From contig JAEXRL010000030.1 in assembly GCA_023440825.1 (NCBI GenBank), forward strand, positions 124,001 through 188,000: a stretch of DNA of 64,000 nucleotides. The letters run 5' to 3'. The DNA comes from Pseudomonadota bacterium (GTDB lineage Bacteria; Pseudomonadota; Gammaproteobacteria; Burkholderiales; Burkholderiaceae_B). Of this stretch, positions 44,174 through 52,195 are shown piece by piece. Each line of letters starts with the position of its first letter. The stretch's first letter is position 1. The translations under genes and the position numbers were made by a program. Under the pieces are notes generated by a model. It made no database searches and was not told the DNA's origin. It saw only the letters and a list, made by a program, of their open reading frames with translations.

Positions 44174-45079
44174 ATGAAAAATTATCCTACTATTGAAGAT
44201 ACCGTCGGTCACACGCCCTTGGTGAAGTTGCAACGCATACCTGGGGAGTACGGACAAGGTCGTGGTAATGTCATTTTGGCCAAACTCGAAGGGAATAACC
44301 CAGCAGGTTCAGTCAAAGACAGAGCAGCGAGCTCCATGATTCGACAAGCCGAATTACGTGGCCTGATTAAACCGGGCGATACCCTGATTGAAGCAACTAG
44401 TGGTAATACGGGCATCGCCTTGGCCATGATTGCAGCCGTGCGCGGTTATAAAATGATCTTGATCATGCCCGATAATCTGTCGACAGAGCGGCGTGCTTCC
44501 ATGACTGCGTATGGGGCCGAATTGATTCTGACCCCGGCAAATGAAGGCGGTATGGAGTATGCGCGCGACCTGGCCATGCGTATGCAAGCGCAGGGCCGAG
44601 GCCTAGTGCTGGATCAGTTCGCCAATGGCGATAATCCCTTAGCGCACATTAGTGGTACCGGCCCTGAGATTTGGCAGCAAACTGAGGGCCAGGTCACGCA
44701 CTTTGTGAGCGCCATGGGCACAACCGGTACCATCATGGGGGTGGGTTCGTACTTGCGTACACAAAACGCCGATATTGTCGTGGTCGGTGCGCAGCCTGCA
44801 GAGGGTTCTCAAATCGCGGGCATCCGCAAGTGGCCAGAAGCGTATTTGCCTAAAATTTATGATGCCTCTAAAGTTAACGAGTTCGAGCTTATTGAGCAAA
44901 CTCAGGCCGAGCAGATGACTCGTCGCCTAGCCTGCGAGGAAGGGATTAGTGCTGGGGTATCTTCTGGAGGGGCCTTGGTTGCCGCCATGAGAGTTGCCCA
45001 GCGAGTTGAAAACGCCACTATCGTATTTATAGTATGCGATCGTGGCGATCGTTATTTATCTACAGGTATTTTTAATTAG
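44174..45079 (+). CDS. cysM: Cysteine synthase B
   Basis: 301 residues from ATG 44174; a GTG 15 bases upstream is an alternative but the family begins near MKNYPTIEDTVGHTPLVKLQ. The PLP-binding lysine is in NPAGSVKDRAASSMI, with the phosphate loop TSGNTGIALAMIAA. CysM makes cysteine from O-acetylserine and sulfide, or S-sulfocysteine from thiosulfate. Its last eight bases overlap the convergent mltB gene. Confidence 0.95.
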   Translation: MKNYPTIEDTVGHTPLVKLQRIPGEYGQGRGNVILAKLEGNNPAGSVKDRAASSMIRQAELRGLIKPGDTLIEATSGNTGIALAMIAAVRGYKMILIMPDNLSTERRASMTAYGAELILTPANEGGMEYARDLAMRMQAQGRGLVLDQFANGDNPLAHISGTGPEIWQQTEGQVTHFVSAMGTTGTIMGVGSYLRTQNADIVVVGAQPAEGSQIAGIRKWPEAYLPKIYDASKVNEFELIEQTQAEQMTRRLACEEGISAGVSSGGALVAAMRVAQRVENATIVFIVCDRGDRYLSTGIFN

Positions 45080-46283
45080 GACCACCGTAGCCCATCTGGC
45101 TGGCTAGTTCGCTAGCCAGGTCGGCCACTGCGGCAGCGTAAAAATAGCTGCGGTTATAGTGGGTAATAGCAAAAAAGTTTGTCGTGCCTAGGCGCCAGTC
45201 TACGGTGCCTCGTGGTTCGTCCACTAAATTGACGACCCCCATTTTATATTGGGTCCAGTCACCGGGGTTATAGGCTTGCCCGGAAATCTGTGCCCCAGTA
45301 TTGATGAGTTCTTCCCAGTTGCGCTTAGGATCTATGCCGCCATCGAGCAGTGCTTGGCTTTGAGCACTTAAACGAACCGGCGCAAAGACCGGCAATTGAG
45401 GCTGCCAGCCATGTGCCCGCAAGAAATTAGCAATGGATGCGATAACGTCACTGGGGTTATTGCGTAGGTCTATCTGCCCATCGCCATCGCCGTCCACCGC
45501 ATAACGTATCAGGCTGCCGGGCATAAATTGAGGCATGCCCATTGCCCCTGCAAAAGAGCCTTGTACTTGCCGTGCGTCCAGTTCGCCCTGATGGTGCAAA
45601 GCGATCAGGTCTGCCAACTGATCTCGAAAGAGCTGCCCACGCTCTGGGCGTGAGTCGTCAGGATAAGCAAAGCCCAGAGTGAATAAGGCATCAAGCACTT
45701 TAAAGTCGCCCATGTAGTGCCCGTACACGGTCTCTATACCCAGTATGGCCACAATAATGGAGGGGGGAACGCCATAGCGTGTGCTGACCGTATCCAAAGT
45801 GCTCTGGTGAGCTTGCCAAAACTCGATTCCCCGCTTGATACGTATAGGGTCTACGTTACGTTGTTTATACGTGACCCAGCTTTTACGGATACGCCCTTGG
45901 CTTGGGCGCATCAGTTTGGCGGCGGTGGCATTGTAGTTGGCTTGTTGTAGCAGGTCCTCTACCAAATTTAGGGGCACTTGGCGGGTTTGAGCTACTTGCT
46001 GTGCGTAAGCGCGCAGGTCCGCGTCTAGCTCACCGTTTGCTGCCTTAAAACTGCGACGATCAGATTGTGAACGACCGCCTGTAATGGATGGCGATTCGTC
46101 CAGGTTTTTAATGGGTGTAGCAGCAGGGCTAAGCGGAGCAGCGGCGTTGGCCACTATTTGATTAGGGAAAACACTAGTAGTGTCCCCAGAGTTAGATAAT
46201 TTGGGTGCGCTGGGTCTTGCAGCGCACCCGGCTGCTGCTATAGTAATGAGTGCTGCTTGTAAAATACGTTGGGGTTTGAACAT
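45072..46283 (-). CDS. mltB: Membrane-bound lytic murein transglycosylase B
   Basis: 403 residues. A lipobox-like ending (IAAAGC) after a short signal suggests a lipoprotein. The catalytic domain begins near residue 110: RIKRGIEFWQAHQSTLDTVS, IVAILGIETVYGHYMGDFKV with the catalytic Glu, GAMGMPQFMPGSLIRYAVDG, and the Asp-rich loop DGDGQIDLRNNPSDVIASI. It cleaves peptidoglycan to 1,6-anhydro products. Its start is only 11 bp from the divergent HDAC-family gene, so each promoter must lie inside the other gene. Confidence 0.95.
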   Translation of the reverse strand: MFKPQRILQAALITIAAAGCAARPSAPKLSNSGDTTSVFPNQIVANAAAPLSPAATPIKNLDESPSITGGRSQSDRRSFKAANGELDADLRAYAQQVAQTRQVPLNLVEDLLQQANYNATAAKLMRPSQGRIRKSWVTYKQRNVDPIRIKRGIEFWQAHQSTLDTVSTRYGVPPSIIVAILGIETVYGHYMGDFKVLDALFTLGFAYPDDSRPERGQLFRDQLADLIALHHQGELDARQVQGSFAGAMGMPQFMPGSLIRYAVDGDGDGQIDLRNNPSDVIASIANFLRAHGWQPQLPVFAPVRLSAQSQALLDGGIDPKRNWEELINTGAQISGQAYNPGDWTQYKMGVVNLVDEPRGTVDWRLGTTNFFAITHYNRSYFYAAAVADLASELASQMGYGGPN

Positions 46284-46286
46284 AAT
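46257..46286 (+). promoter_or_regulatory. Candidate promoter of the HDAC-family gene, inside mltB
   Basis: TTGTAA (46257-46262), 18 bp, CATAAT (46281-46286) would start RNA near 46293-46295, at the ATG itself, so the mRNA could be leaderless; no Shine-Dalgarno sequence precedes that ATG. An alternative pair, TTGCAG (46217-46222) and TATAGT (46239-46244), would give a leader of about 44 nt. Confidence 0.35.
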
Positions 46287-46294
46287 CCATCCTT

Positions 46295-47215
46295 ATGGAG
46301 ACACTATATATTACTCATCCTGCGTGTCATTTGCATGAGATGGGCGTTTGGCATCCCGAAAGTCCCAATCGGCTCGACGCAGTGAGCAAACAGTTGTTGG
46401 CTAGCGACCTGGCTAGCCATCTGCACTCCCATCAGGCTAGAGCCGCGAGTCGGGAAGATATCTTGCGCGTACATACGTCACAGCATCTCGAGTACTTGCA
46501 TGAAAAAGCACCTACGCAAGGCTACTTCTCTATCGATGCGGATACGATTATGAATGCCCATACGCTGGAGGCTGCGTATCATGCAGCGGGCGCAGGCCTG
46601 GACGCTGTGGATGCCCTCATGGCGGGGCAAATGCGCCAAGCCTTCTGTTCGGTGCGCCCACCTGGGCATCATGCCAGTAGCGATCGTGCCATGGGTTTTT
46701 GTTTTTTTAATAATGTGGCAATCGCTGTGGCGTATGCGCTGGAAAAATATCCCCTGCAACGTGTTCTGATTGTGGACTTTGATGTGCATCATGGTAACGG
46801 AACGGAAGATATCTTTGCGCACGACGAGCGTGTTTTGATGTGCGGTTTTTTTCAGCATCCATATTTTCCTGGATCATTTCACCAGCCGCAGGCCAAAAAC
46901 ATGTTAAATATACCGATTGAGGCGCACACCCAAGCTGATCGCATACTGGAGCGCTTTGAAAAGCTGTGCTTACCGCGTATCGTTGCTTTTGAGCCTGAAC
47001 TTGTGTTTTTTTCAGCTGGTTTTGATGCGCATAGCGACGATGAAATGGGACAGCTAGGCTTAGTAGAGGCTGATTTTTCTGCCTTGACCCGTATGGTCAT
47101 GCAGGCTACGGCTAAAAGTGCGCAGGGTCGCGTTATTAGCCTGCTAGAGGGCGGCTATGAGCTGCTTTCGCTGGGGCGTAGCGTAGAGGCGCATATTCGG
47201 GCTATGAGTGCCTGA
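46295..47215 (+). CDS. Histone deacetylase family protein (AcuC/APAH-like amidohydrolase)
   Basis: 306 residues. The zinc-dependent deacetylase fold is intact: HPESPNRLDAVSKQLL, the charge-relay RPPGHHASSDRAMGFCFFNN, zinc ligands in VDFDVHHGNGT and FFSAGFDAH, and the closing EGGYELLSLG. Bacterial members deacetylate polyamines, acetylated small molecules or proteins. The substrate cannot be told from sequence. The ATG has no ribosome binding site. It is followed after 54 bp by etfB. A link to acetylpolyamines from SpeG in this window is possible but unsupported by proximity. Confidence 0.93.
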   Translation: METLYITHPACHLHEMGVWHPESPNRLDAVSKQLLASDLASHLHSHQARAASREDILRVHTSQHLEYLHEKAPTQGYFSIDADTIMNAHTLEAAYHAAGAGLDAVDALMAGQMRQAFCSVRPPGHHASSDRAMGFCFFNNVAIAVAYALEKYPLQRVLIVDFDVHHGNGTEDIFAHDERVLMCGFFQHPYFPGSFHQPQAKNMLNIPIEAHTQADRILERFEKLCLPRIVAFEPELVFFSAGFDAHSDDEMGQLGLVEADFSALTRMVMQATAKSAQGRVISLLEGGYELLSLGRSVEAHIRAMSA

Positions 47216-47269
47216 TAATTAAAGATTGATGAATAAAATATCTGCTTGTGAAACTTTGGAGAACATAGG

Positions 47270-48019
47270 ATGAAGGTGTTAGTACCTGTTAAACGCGTCG
47301 TTGATTACAACGTGAAAGTACGCGTTAAGTCTGACCAGACCGGCGTTGACATTGCCAACGTAAAAATGTCGATGAACCCGTTTGACGAGATTGCCGTTGA
47401 GGAAGCCACACGCTTGAAAGAAAGCGGTGCAGTCAGCGAGGTTATTGCTGTCTCCTGCGGCGTTGCGCAAAGCCAGGAAACCTTGCGTACGGCTCTGGCC
47501 ATTGGTGCCGACCGTGCTGCCCTGGTGCAAACGGATGAGGACCTGCAGCCATTGGCGGTGGCCAAGCTGCTCAAAGCAGTGGTCGACAAAGAGCAGCCAC
47601 AACTGGTTATTTTGGGTAAACAGGCAATTGATGGCGATGCCAATCAAACCGGCCAGATGCTGGCAGCATTGCTGGATTGGCCTCAGGCCACCTTTGCCAG
47701 CAAGGTTGAGCTGAGCGCTGATAGCGTAACCGTTACACGCGAAGTGGATGGTGGTTTGGAAACCCTCAAGCTGACTTTGCCTGCGGTGATCACCACAGAC
47801 TTGCGCTTGAATGAGCCACGTTATGTGACCCTTCCCAACATCATGAAAGCTAAAAAGAAAACGCTGGATACATACACACCAGACGATTTGGGCGTTGATG
47901 TGAAACCACGCCTGACGGTACTGAAAGTGACTGAGCCCGCAGCGCGCTCAGCCGGCGTCATCGTACCTGACGTCGCCACACTCGTAGATAAACTGAAGAA
48001 TGAAGCAAAGGTGATTTAA
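47270..48019 (+). CDS. etfB: Electron transfer flavoprotein subunit beta
   Basis: 249 residues, with GGAG upstream. Signatures are MKVLVPVKRVVDYNVKVRVK, NPFDEIAVEEATRLKESG and VILGKQAIDGDANQTGQMLA, with the adenine-binding TYTPDDLGV. With EtfA it forms the heterodimer that carries electrons from acyl-CoA dehydrogenases to the ubiquinone pool. etfA starts at the next base after its stop codon. Confidence 0.97.
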   Translation: MKVLVPVKRVVDYNVKVRVKSDQTGVDIANVKMSMNPFDEIAVEEATRLKESGAVSEVIAVSCGVAQSQETLRTALAIGADRAALVQTDEDLQPLAVAKLLKAVVDKEQPQLVILGKQAIDGDANQTGQMLAALLDWPQATFASKVELSADSVTVTREVDGGLETLKLTLPAVITTDLRLNEPRYVTLPNIMKAKKKTLDTYTPDDLGVDVKPRLTVLKVTEPAARSAGVIVPDVATLVDKLKNEAKVI

Positions 48020-48949
48020 ATGTCGATTCTGGTAATTGCTGAACACGATAATACCCAATTGAACGCGGCGACACTGAATACAGTTGCTGCGGCTAGTCGC
48101 CTTGGCGATGATATTCACGTATTGGTAGCGGGCTCCGGTGCACGCGCTGTGGCCGATGCAGCCGCCAAAATTGCTGGCGTACAAAAAGTTATTTTGGCCG
48201 ACGCGCCCAGTCTGGCCGATGCCTTGGCTGAGAACGTAGCAGCTCAGGTACTAAGTCTTGCTTCGTCCTACACACACATACTGTTTCCAGCCACATCCTC
48301 AGGTAAAAACGTGGCCCCACGTGTGGCGGCCAAGCTAGATGTTGCGCAAATCTCCGACATACTCTCCGTAGAGTCTGCCGATACATTCACGCGCCCCATT
48401 TACGCGGGTAACGCGATCGCTACCGTGCAATCGGCCGATGCTATCAAAGTGATCACTGTGCGCACGACAGCATTTGATGCCGCGGCAGCCGAGGGAGGCA
48501 ATGCAACGGTTCAAGAGCAAACGGGTGTTGCTGATTCGGGTAGCTCGAGCTTTGTTGGCCGTGAGCTGGCAAAAAGCGATCGTCCAGATTTGGCCGGCGC
48601 TCAGGCAGTGGTATCGGGTGGACGTGGCTTGGGTAGCGCTGAGAACTTCAAATTGCTTGATGGTCTGGCCGATAAACTGGGCGCAGCCCTAGGCGCCTCT
48701 CGTGCTGCGGTTGACGCTGGCTACGCGCCTAACGATTGGCAAGTAGGCCAGACCGGTAAGATCGTGGCCCCACAATTGTATGTGGCCGTGGGTATTTCCG
48801 GTGCGATTCAGCATTTGGCGGGTATGAAAGACTCTAAAGTCATCGTAGCCATTAATAAGGACCCCGAAGCACCTATTTTCAGTGTCGCCGATTATGGTCT
48901 GGTTGCTGATCTGTTTCAGGTGCTGCCCGAGTTAGAGCAGGCGCTTTAA
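48020..48949 (+). CDS. etfA: Electron transfer flavoprotein subunit alpha
   Basis: 309 residues beginning immediately after etfB. The C-terminal FAD domain is complete: VVSGGRGLGSAENFKLLDGL, YAPNDWQVGQTGKIVAPQLY, GISGAIQHLAGMKDSKVIVA and NKDPEAPIFSVADYG. It binds the FAD of the electron transfer flavoprotein. A 91-bp gap with a long palindrome separates it from the acyl-CoA dehydrogenase gene. Confidence 0.97.
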   Translation: MSILVIAEHDNTQLNAATLNTVAAASRLGDDIHVLVAGSGARAVADAAAKIAGVQKVILADAPSLADALAENVAAQVLSLASSYTHILFPATSSGKNVAPRVAAKLDVAQISDILSVESADTFTRPIYAGNAIATVQSADAIKVITVRTTAFDAAAAEGGNATVQEQTGVADSGSSSFVGRELAKSDRPDLAGAQAVVSGGRGLGSAENFKLLDGLADKLGAALGASRAAVDAGYAPNDWQVGQTGKIVAPQLYVAVGISGAIQHLAGMKDSKVIVAINKDPEAPIFSVADYGLVADLFQVLPELEQAL

Positions 48950-48980
48950 TTACAGCCTGACTTCTAAGCCTCGCTAACCT

Positions 48981-49018
48981 GGCTTCTGCGCTGGTCTGTG
49001 CAGACCAACGCAGAAGCC
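48981..49018. repeat. 38-bp near-perfect palindrome between etfA and the acyl-CoA dehydrogenase gene
   Basis: Arms GGCTTCTGCG-C-TGGTCTG and CAGACCA-A-CGCAGAAGCC pair over 17 of 18 positions around a TG centre. GC content is high and no T-run follows on either strand. It could be an operator for a dimeric regulator, an mRNA-stability stem, or a weak terminator that lowers transcription of the dehydrogenase gene. Confidence 0.75.
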
Positions 49019-49040
49019 TAGCCCGCATACTGGAGACCTC

Positions 49041-50864
49041 ATGACTTATCGTGTTCCCTTAAAAGATATACGTTTTGCGTTGACGCATCTGGCCGATCTG
49101 GATGGTGTGCTGGCCTTGCCGGGATTTGAAGATTTCGCTCCCGATGTGGTCAGTGCTGTACTAGAAGAAAATGCGCGTTTTGTCGAGCAAGAAATTGCAC
49201 CGCTTAATCGTGTGGGCGATACGCAGGCACCTGTTTGGAACGACGGACAGGTAAAGACTAGTCCTGGGTTTAAGGCGGCATTTGATGCCTTTGCTGCAGC
49301 AGGCTGGCAGGGGCTACAGCACGATCCGGAATTGGGAGGGCAAGGCTTGCCCAAGCTGGTGGGGGCGGTTAGCAGCGAGAATATTAATGCCGCCAGTCTG
49401 GCTTTTTCGCTTTGTCCCTTGTTGACGGATGGGGTCATTGAGGCCTTGTCGCTGGTGGGCACAGACGAACAAAAAGAGCAGTACTTGCCTGCCTTACTGG
49501 AAGGGCGCTGGACGGGCACGATGAATTTGACCGAGCCACAAGCGGGGTCAGATCTAGCCCAGGTTAAAACACGTGCAGTTCCTCAAGGTGATGGCTCTTT
49601 CCGTTTACACGGTCAAAAAATATTTATTACCTATGGCGAGCACGATATGGCGGAAAATATCGTGCATTTGGTGCTGGCTCGCACGCCCGATGCGCCAGAG
49701 GGGGTGAAAGGCATTTCGCTTTTTATTGTTCCCAAGTTTGTGCTGAAGGATGACGGTTCGCTGGGGGCGCGCAATGATGTCTGGTGTGCCTCGTTGGAGC
49801 ATAAGCTGGGCATACATGGTAGTCCAACTGCGGTGCTGCTCTATGGTGCCGACAAAGGAGAGGTTGGGGAAGGGGCGATAGGATATCTAGTCGGCGAAGA
49901 AAACCGCGGGCTGGAGTACATGTTTATTATGATGAATGCTGCCCGCTATGCGGTCGGTGTGCAAGGTGTGGCGGTGGCTGAGCGTGCTTTGCAGCAAGCC
50001 ACAGCGTATGCCCACGATCGAGTGCAGGGGGCTGCCCTAGATAGCCAGTCGCGAGCAGCAGTCAGCATTGCTCACCACCCCGATGTGCAGCGCATGTTAC
50101 TGCACATGCGCGGCCTGACCGAGGGCGCGCGTGCATTAGCGTATTTTGCAGCCTCAGCGGGCGATAAGGCTCGTCATCACCCAGACCAGCAAGAGCGCAA
50201 GAAACAGCAGCAACTGTTCGAGTTTTTGGTCCCTGTCGTGAAAGGGTTTTGCACCGAAATTTCTCAAGAGGTAACTACGCTGGGTGTGCAGGTACATGGT
50301 GGCATGGGGTTTATTGAAGAAACCGGTGCTGCTCAGCATTTTCGCGATGCGCGCATTCTGACCATTTATGAAGGCACAACGGCGATTCAAGCCAATGACT
50401 TTATTGGCCGCAAGATCCTTCGGGATGGGGGGCAGCAAGCCTTGGCGCTGGCCGAACTGCTGCAAGATACCTTAGATCAGTTGCGGGCCTATGCAGGCAA
50501 GGGTGGGGCGCATGCACAGGCGCTCGAGCTCATGGCGCAACGTCTGGAGGCGGGTGTGGATGCAGTCAAATTAGCCGCCACCTTTACCTTGACGCATGCT
50601 CAGCAAGGTTTGCGTCCCGTGTTTTTGGGCAGTGTTCCGTTCCTGCTGTTAACCGGTACAGTGTTGGCGGGCTGGCAATTGGCTCGCTCTGCCTTAGTAG
50701 CGGCTCAGGAGCTGGAGCAAGAGTCTGATGACTTCCTAAACAGAAAGCTGGCAACGGCTGTGTTTTACGCTAGCCATATTTTGCCTCGTGCAGAGGCCTT
50801 GGCTTTAGCCGTTTCAGATGGCGAACTACTTAACACCTATGCGACAGTAGAAAATACGAAATAA
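49041..50864 (+). CDS. Acyl-CoA dehydrogenase, DmdC-type
   Basis: 607 residues, about 200 longer than classical short-chain enzymes, with the extra C-terminal four-helix domain of the DmdC/FadE-like group. FAD and substrate motifs are present: MNLTEPQAGSDLAQVKTRA, KIFITYGEHDM, QVHGGMGFIEETGAAQHFRD and LTIYEGTTAIQANDFIGRKI. It oxidises an acyl-CoA, passing electrons to the flavoprotein encoded just upstream. DmdC acts on 3-methylmercaptopropionyl-CoA, but many relatives act on medium-chain or other acyl-CoAs, so the substrate is open. Confidence 0.92.
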   Translation: MTYRVPLKDIRFALTHLADLDGVLALPGFEDFAPDVVSAVLEENARFVEQEIAPLNRVGDTQAPVWNDGQVKTSPGFKAAFDAFAAAGWQGLQHDPELGGQGLPKLVGAVSSENINAASLAFSLCPLLTDGVIEALSLVGTDEQKEQYLPALLEGRWTGTMNLTEPQAGSDLAQVKTRAVPQGDGSFRLHGQKIFITYGEHDMAENIVHLVLARTPDAPEGVKGISLFIVPKFVLKDDGSLGARNDVWCASLEHKLGIHGSPTAVLLYGADKGEVGEGAIGYLVGEENRGLEYMFIMMNAARYAVGVQGVAVAERALQQATAYAHDRVQGAALDSQSRAAVSIAHHPDVQRMLLHMRGLTEGARALAYFAASAGDKARHHPDQQERKKQQQLFEFLVPVVKGFCTEISQEVTTLGVQVHGGMGFIEETGAAQHFRDARILTIYEGTTAIQANDFIGRKILRDGGQQALALAELLQDTLDQLRAYAGKGGAHAQALELMAQRLEAGVDAVKLAATFTLTHAQQGLRPVFLGSVPFLLLTGTVLAGWQLARSALVAAQELEQESDDFLNRKLATAVFYASHILPRAEALALAVSDGELLNTYATVENTK

Positions 50865-50930
50865 ATATATTTCTAAAAGTTATTTGATGTGGTTTTCTTA
50901 TACTGCCAGAATATATAGTATGCTTTACAG

Positions 50931-50952
50931 CAAGCCCAAAATGTTGGGCTTG
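50931..50952. repeat. 8-bp hairpin before the peroxiredoxin gene
   Basis: CAAGCCCA and TGGGCTTG pair around a 6-nt loop, 33 bp before the peroxiredoxin start, with no T-run. It may be a weak terminator of the dehydrogenase gene or a leader structure; the region just before it (50884-50924) is AT-rich and promoter-like. Confidence 0.5.
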
Positions 50953-50985
50953 TATCCATCCTGATATCACAGCAAGGGAGTCCGC

Positions 50986-51627
50986 ATGGCCACATTACGA
51001 TTGGGCGACAACGCCCCCGACTTTGAGCAAAAGTCTTCTACTGGCACGATTAAATTTCATGAGTATCTAGGCGATAGCTGGGGTATCTTGTTTTCGCATC
51101 CTGCCGACTTCACCCCTGTTTGCACTACCGAGCTGGGCTATACAGCCAAGCTGGCTGATGAATTCGCCAAGCGCAACACCAAAGTTATTGCGGTTTCTGT
51201 GGATGACAATGACTCGCACCAAAAATGGATTGCGGACATCAACGATACCCAAAATACACAAGTTAATTTTCCCATTCTGGCCGATGATGATCGCAAGGTT
51301 TCCGACCTTTATGACATGATCCATCCTAACGCCAGCACAACGGTAACCGTACGCTCTGTATTTATTATTGATCCGGCAAAAAAAGTACGATTAATCATTA
51401 CCTATCCTGCCAGCACAGGTCGTAATTTCAACGAAATTTTGCGCGTACTGGATTCTTTGCAACTGACCGATGGCTATAGTGTTGCCACGCCAGTGAACTG
51501 GGAAGACGGCCAGGATGTGATCATCGTACCGAGCTTGAAAGACCCTGAGGTACTGAAAAGCAAATTTCCCAAAGGTTACACAGAGATTCGCCCATATTTG
51601 CGTGTAACACCGCAGCCCAATAAGTAA
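50986..51627 (+). CDS. 1-Cys peroxiredoxin (Prx6-type)
   Basis: 213 residues. The peroxidatic cysteine is in HPADFTPVCTTELG, with the catalytic Thr three residues before it. The C-terminal half (TDGYSVATPVNWEDGQDVII and YTEIRPYLRVTPQ) is the extended Prx6 dimerisation domain. There is no second, resolving cysteine at the usual 2-Cys place, so a 1-Cys mechanism is likely. It reduces hydrogen peroxide and organic peroxides. A strong terminator follows, so it is monocistronic. Confidence 0.95.
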   Translation: MATLRLGDNAPDFEQKSSTGTIKFHEYLGDSWGILFSHPADFTPVCTTELGYTAKLADEFAKRNTKVIAVSVDDNDSHQKWIADINDTQNTQVNFPILADDDRKVSDLYDMIHPNASTTVTVRSVFIIDPAKKVRLIITYPASTGRNFNEILRVLDSLQLTDGYSVATPVNWEDGQDVIIVPSLKDPEVLKSKFPKGYTEIRPYLRVTPQPNK

Positions 51628-51668
51628 GCATTGCAAGCAGGCTATGTGCCTGCAGATGCTCGTACGTG

Positions 51669-51708
51669 AACCCGGCCCAAGGTAAATGCTACCAGGGTCG
51701 GGTTTTTT
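51669..51708 (+). terminator. Terminator of the peroxiredoxin gene
   Basis: AACCCGGCCC (51669-51678) pairs with GGGTCGGGTT (51695-51704) with one G-T pair, followed by a T-run to 51708. Confidence 0.85.
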
Positions 51709-51818
51709 ATTGTGTGCGCTTTGCCCTACTCAAGGCTTAGAGAAAATACTGGATGGGCTGTCTTAGCATGTAATGGGTAGACTATGCAGCCTAAACCCCA
51801 CAGGCATAAAAAACCGTC

Positions 51819-51847
51819 TTGCTTTTTATGCTGTGTTTCTGTACAGT
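51819..51847 (+). promoter_or_regulatory. Promoter of the SOS-type small gene
   Basis: TTGCTT (51819-51824), 17 bp, TACAGT (51842-51847). Both LexA operators overlap the -10 element or the region just downstream, so LexA binding would block RNA polymerase. The predicted transcript start is near 51854, giving a leader of about 24 nt. Confidence 0.5.
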
Positions 51848-51848
51848 A
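51829..51848. promoter_or_regulatory. LexA (SOS) operator 1
   Basis: TGCTGTGTTTCTGTACAGTA contains the full CTGT-N8-ACAG core. It lies 18 bp centre-to-centre from operator 2 and shares the two bases TA with it. Confidence 0.75.
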
Positions 51849-51866
51849 CTGTATAAGAAAACAGTA
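51847..51866. promoter_or_regulatory. LexA (SOS) operator 2
   Basis: TACTGTATAAGAAAACAGTA has the perfect CTGT-N8-ACAG core and matches the E. coli consensus (TACTG-TA(TA)3-CAGTA) at 16 of 20 positions, including both flanking TA pairs. Its last base is the first base of the AAGGAG ribosome binding site of the small gene. Confidence 0.88.
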
Positions 51867-51877
51867 AGGAGAGGGTT

Positions 51878-52093
51878 GTGCATAAAACGTCCGCTTTTCA
51901 TCAACACACTCATACCGTAGCCGTTTCACAGAATCAGGCGTGTATTAAGCGCGGTAACCGGCCTATGGTCGAACTACGCACTAATCAGGCGCCTCTGCCT
52001 TGGAAAAGCAAAGTGCTGGATGTCTGCCTAGTAGCCGTCTGGGGTTTAAGTATTCCCGGGCTAATGTGGTTAGCCGCAGCAGGCGGCTTCTAA
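51878..52093 (+). CDS. Small single-pass membrane protein under tandem LexA control
   Basis: 71 residues from GTG 51878, with the excellent ribosome binding site AAGGAG at 51866-51871, six bases before the start. The first 45 residues are hydrophilic (HQHTHTVAVSQNQACIKRGN, then RTNQAPLPWKSK). The last 25 form one transmembrane segment (VLDVCLVAVWGLSIPGLMWL) ending in AAAGGF. Two LexA operators overlap its promoter, so it should be strongly repressed and induced by DNA damage. It is not recognisably SulA, TisB, YmfM, SidA or DidA. Size, membrane anchor and tight LexA control fit an SOS division inhibitor or a membrane-acting toxin; this is inference. It is monocistronic and ends at a terminator. 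Confidence 0.8.
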   Translation: MHKTSAFHQHTHTVAVSQNQACIKRGNRPMVELRTNQAPLPWKSKVLDVCLVAVWGLSIPGLMWLAAAGGF

Positions 52094-52153
52094 GCCGGAT
52101 CCAAGCACTGTATAGGCGGTTTCCCGGTATCAATGTATGTGGCTCATTAATAC

Positions 52154-52185
52154 AAACAAAAAAGCACTGAAGCTGTTTTTGTTTT
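52154..52185. terminator. Bidirectional terminator between the small SOS gene and lplA
   Basis: AAACAAAAA-AGC pairs with GCT-TTTTTGTTT (one bulged base), giving a T-rich tail on both strands in the convergent gap. Confidence 0.6.
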
Positions 52186-52195
52186 ATGGGCGCGC

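Noticed and set aside
51726..51929. 67-residue frame on the minus strand over the LexA operators, possible antitoxin
   Set aside because: No ribosome binding site, no promoter and no recognisable domain; it crosses the operators and the start of the SOS gene. Not supportable as an antitoxin.
51878..52093. The small SOS gene as SulA
   Set aside because: It lacks the SulA fold motifs and is a membrane protein, whereas SulA is soluble.
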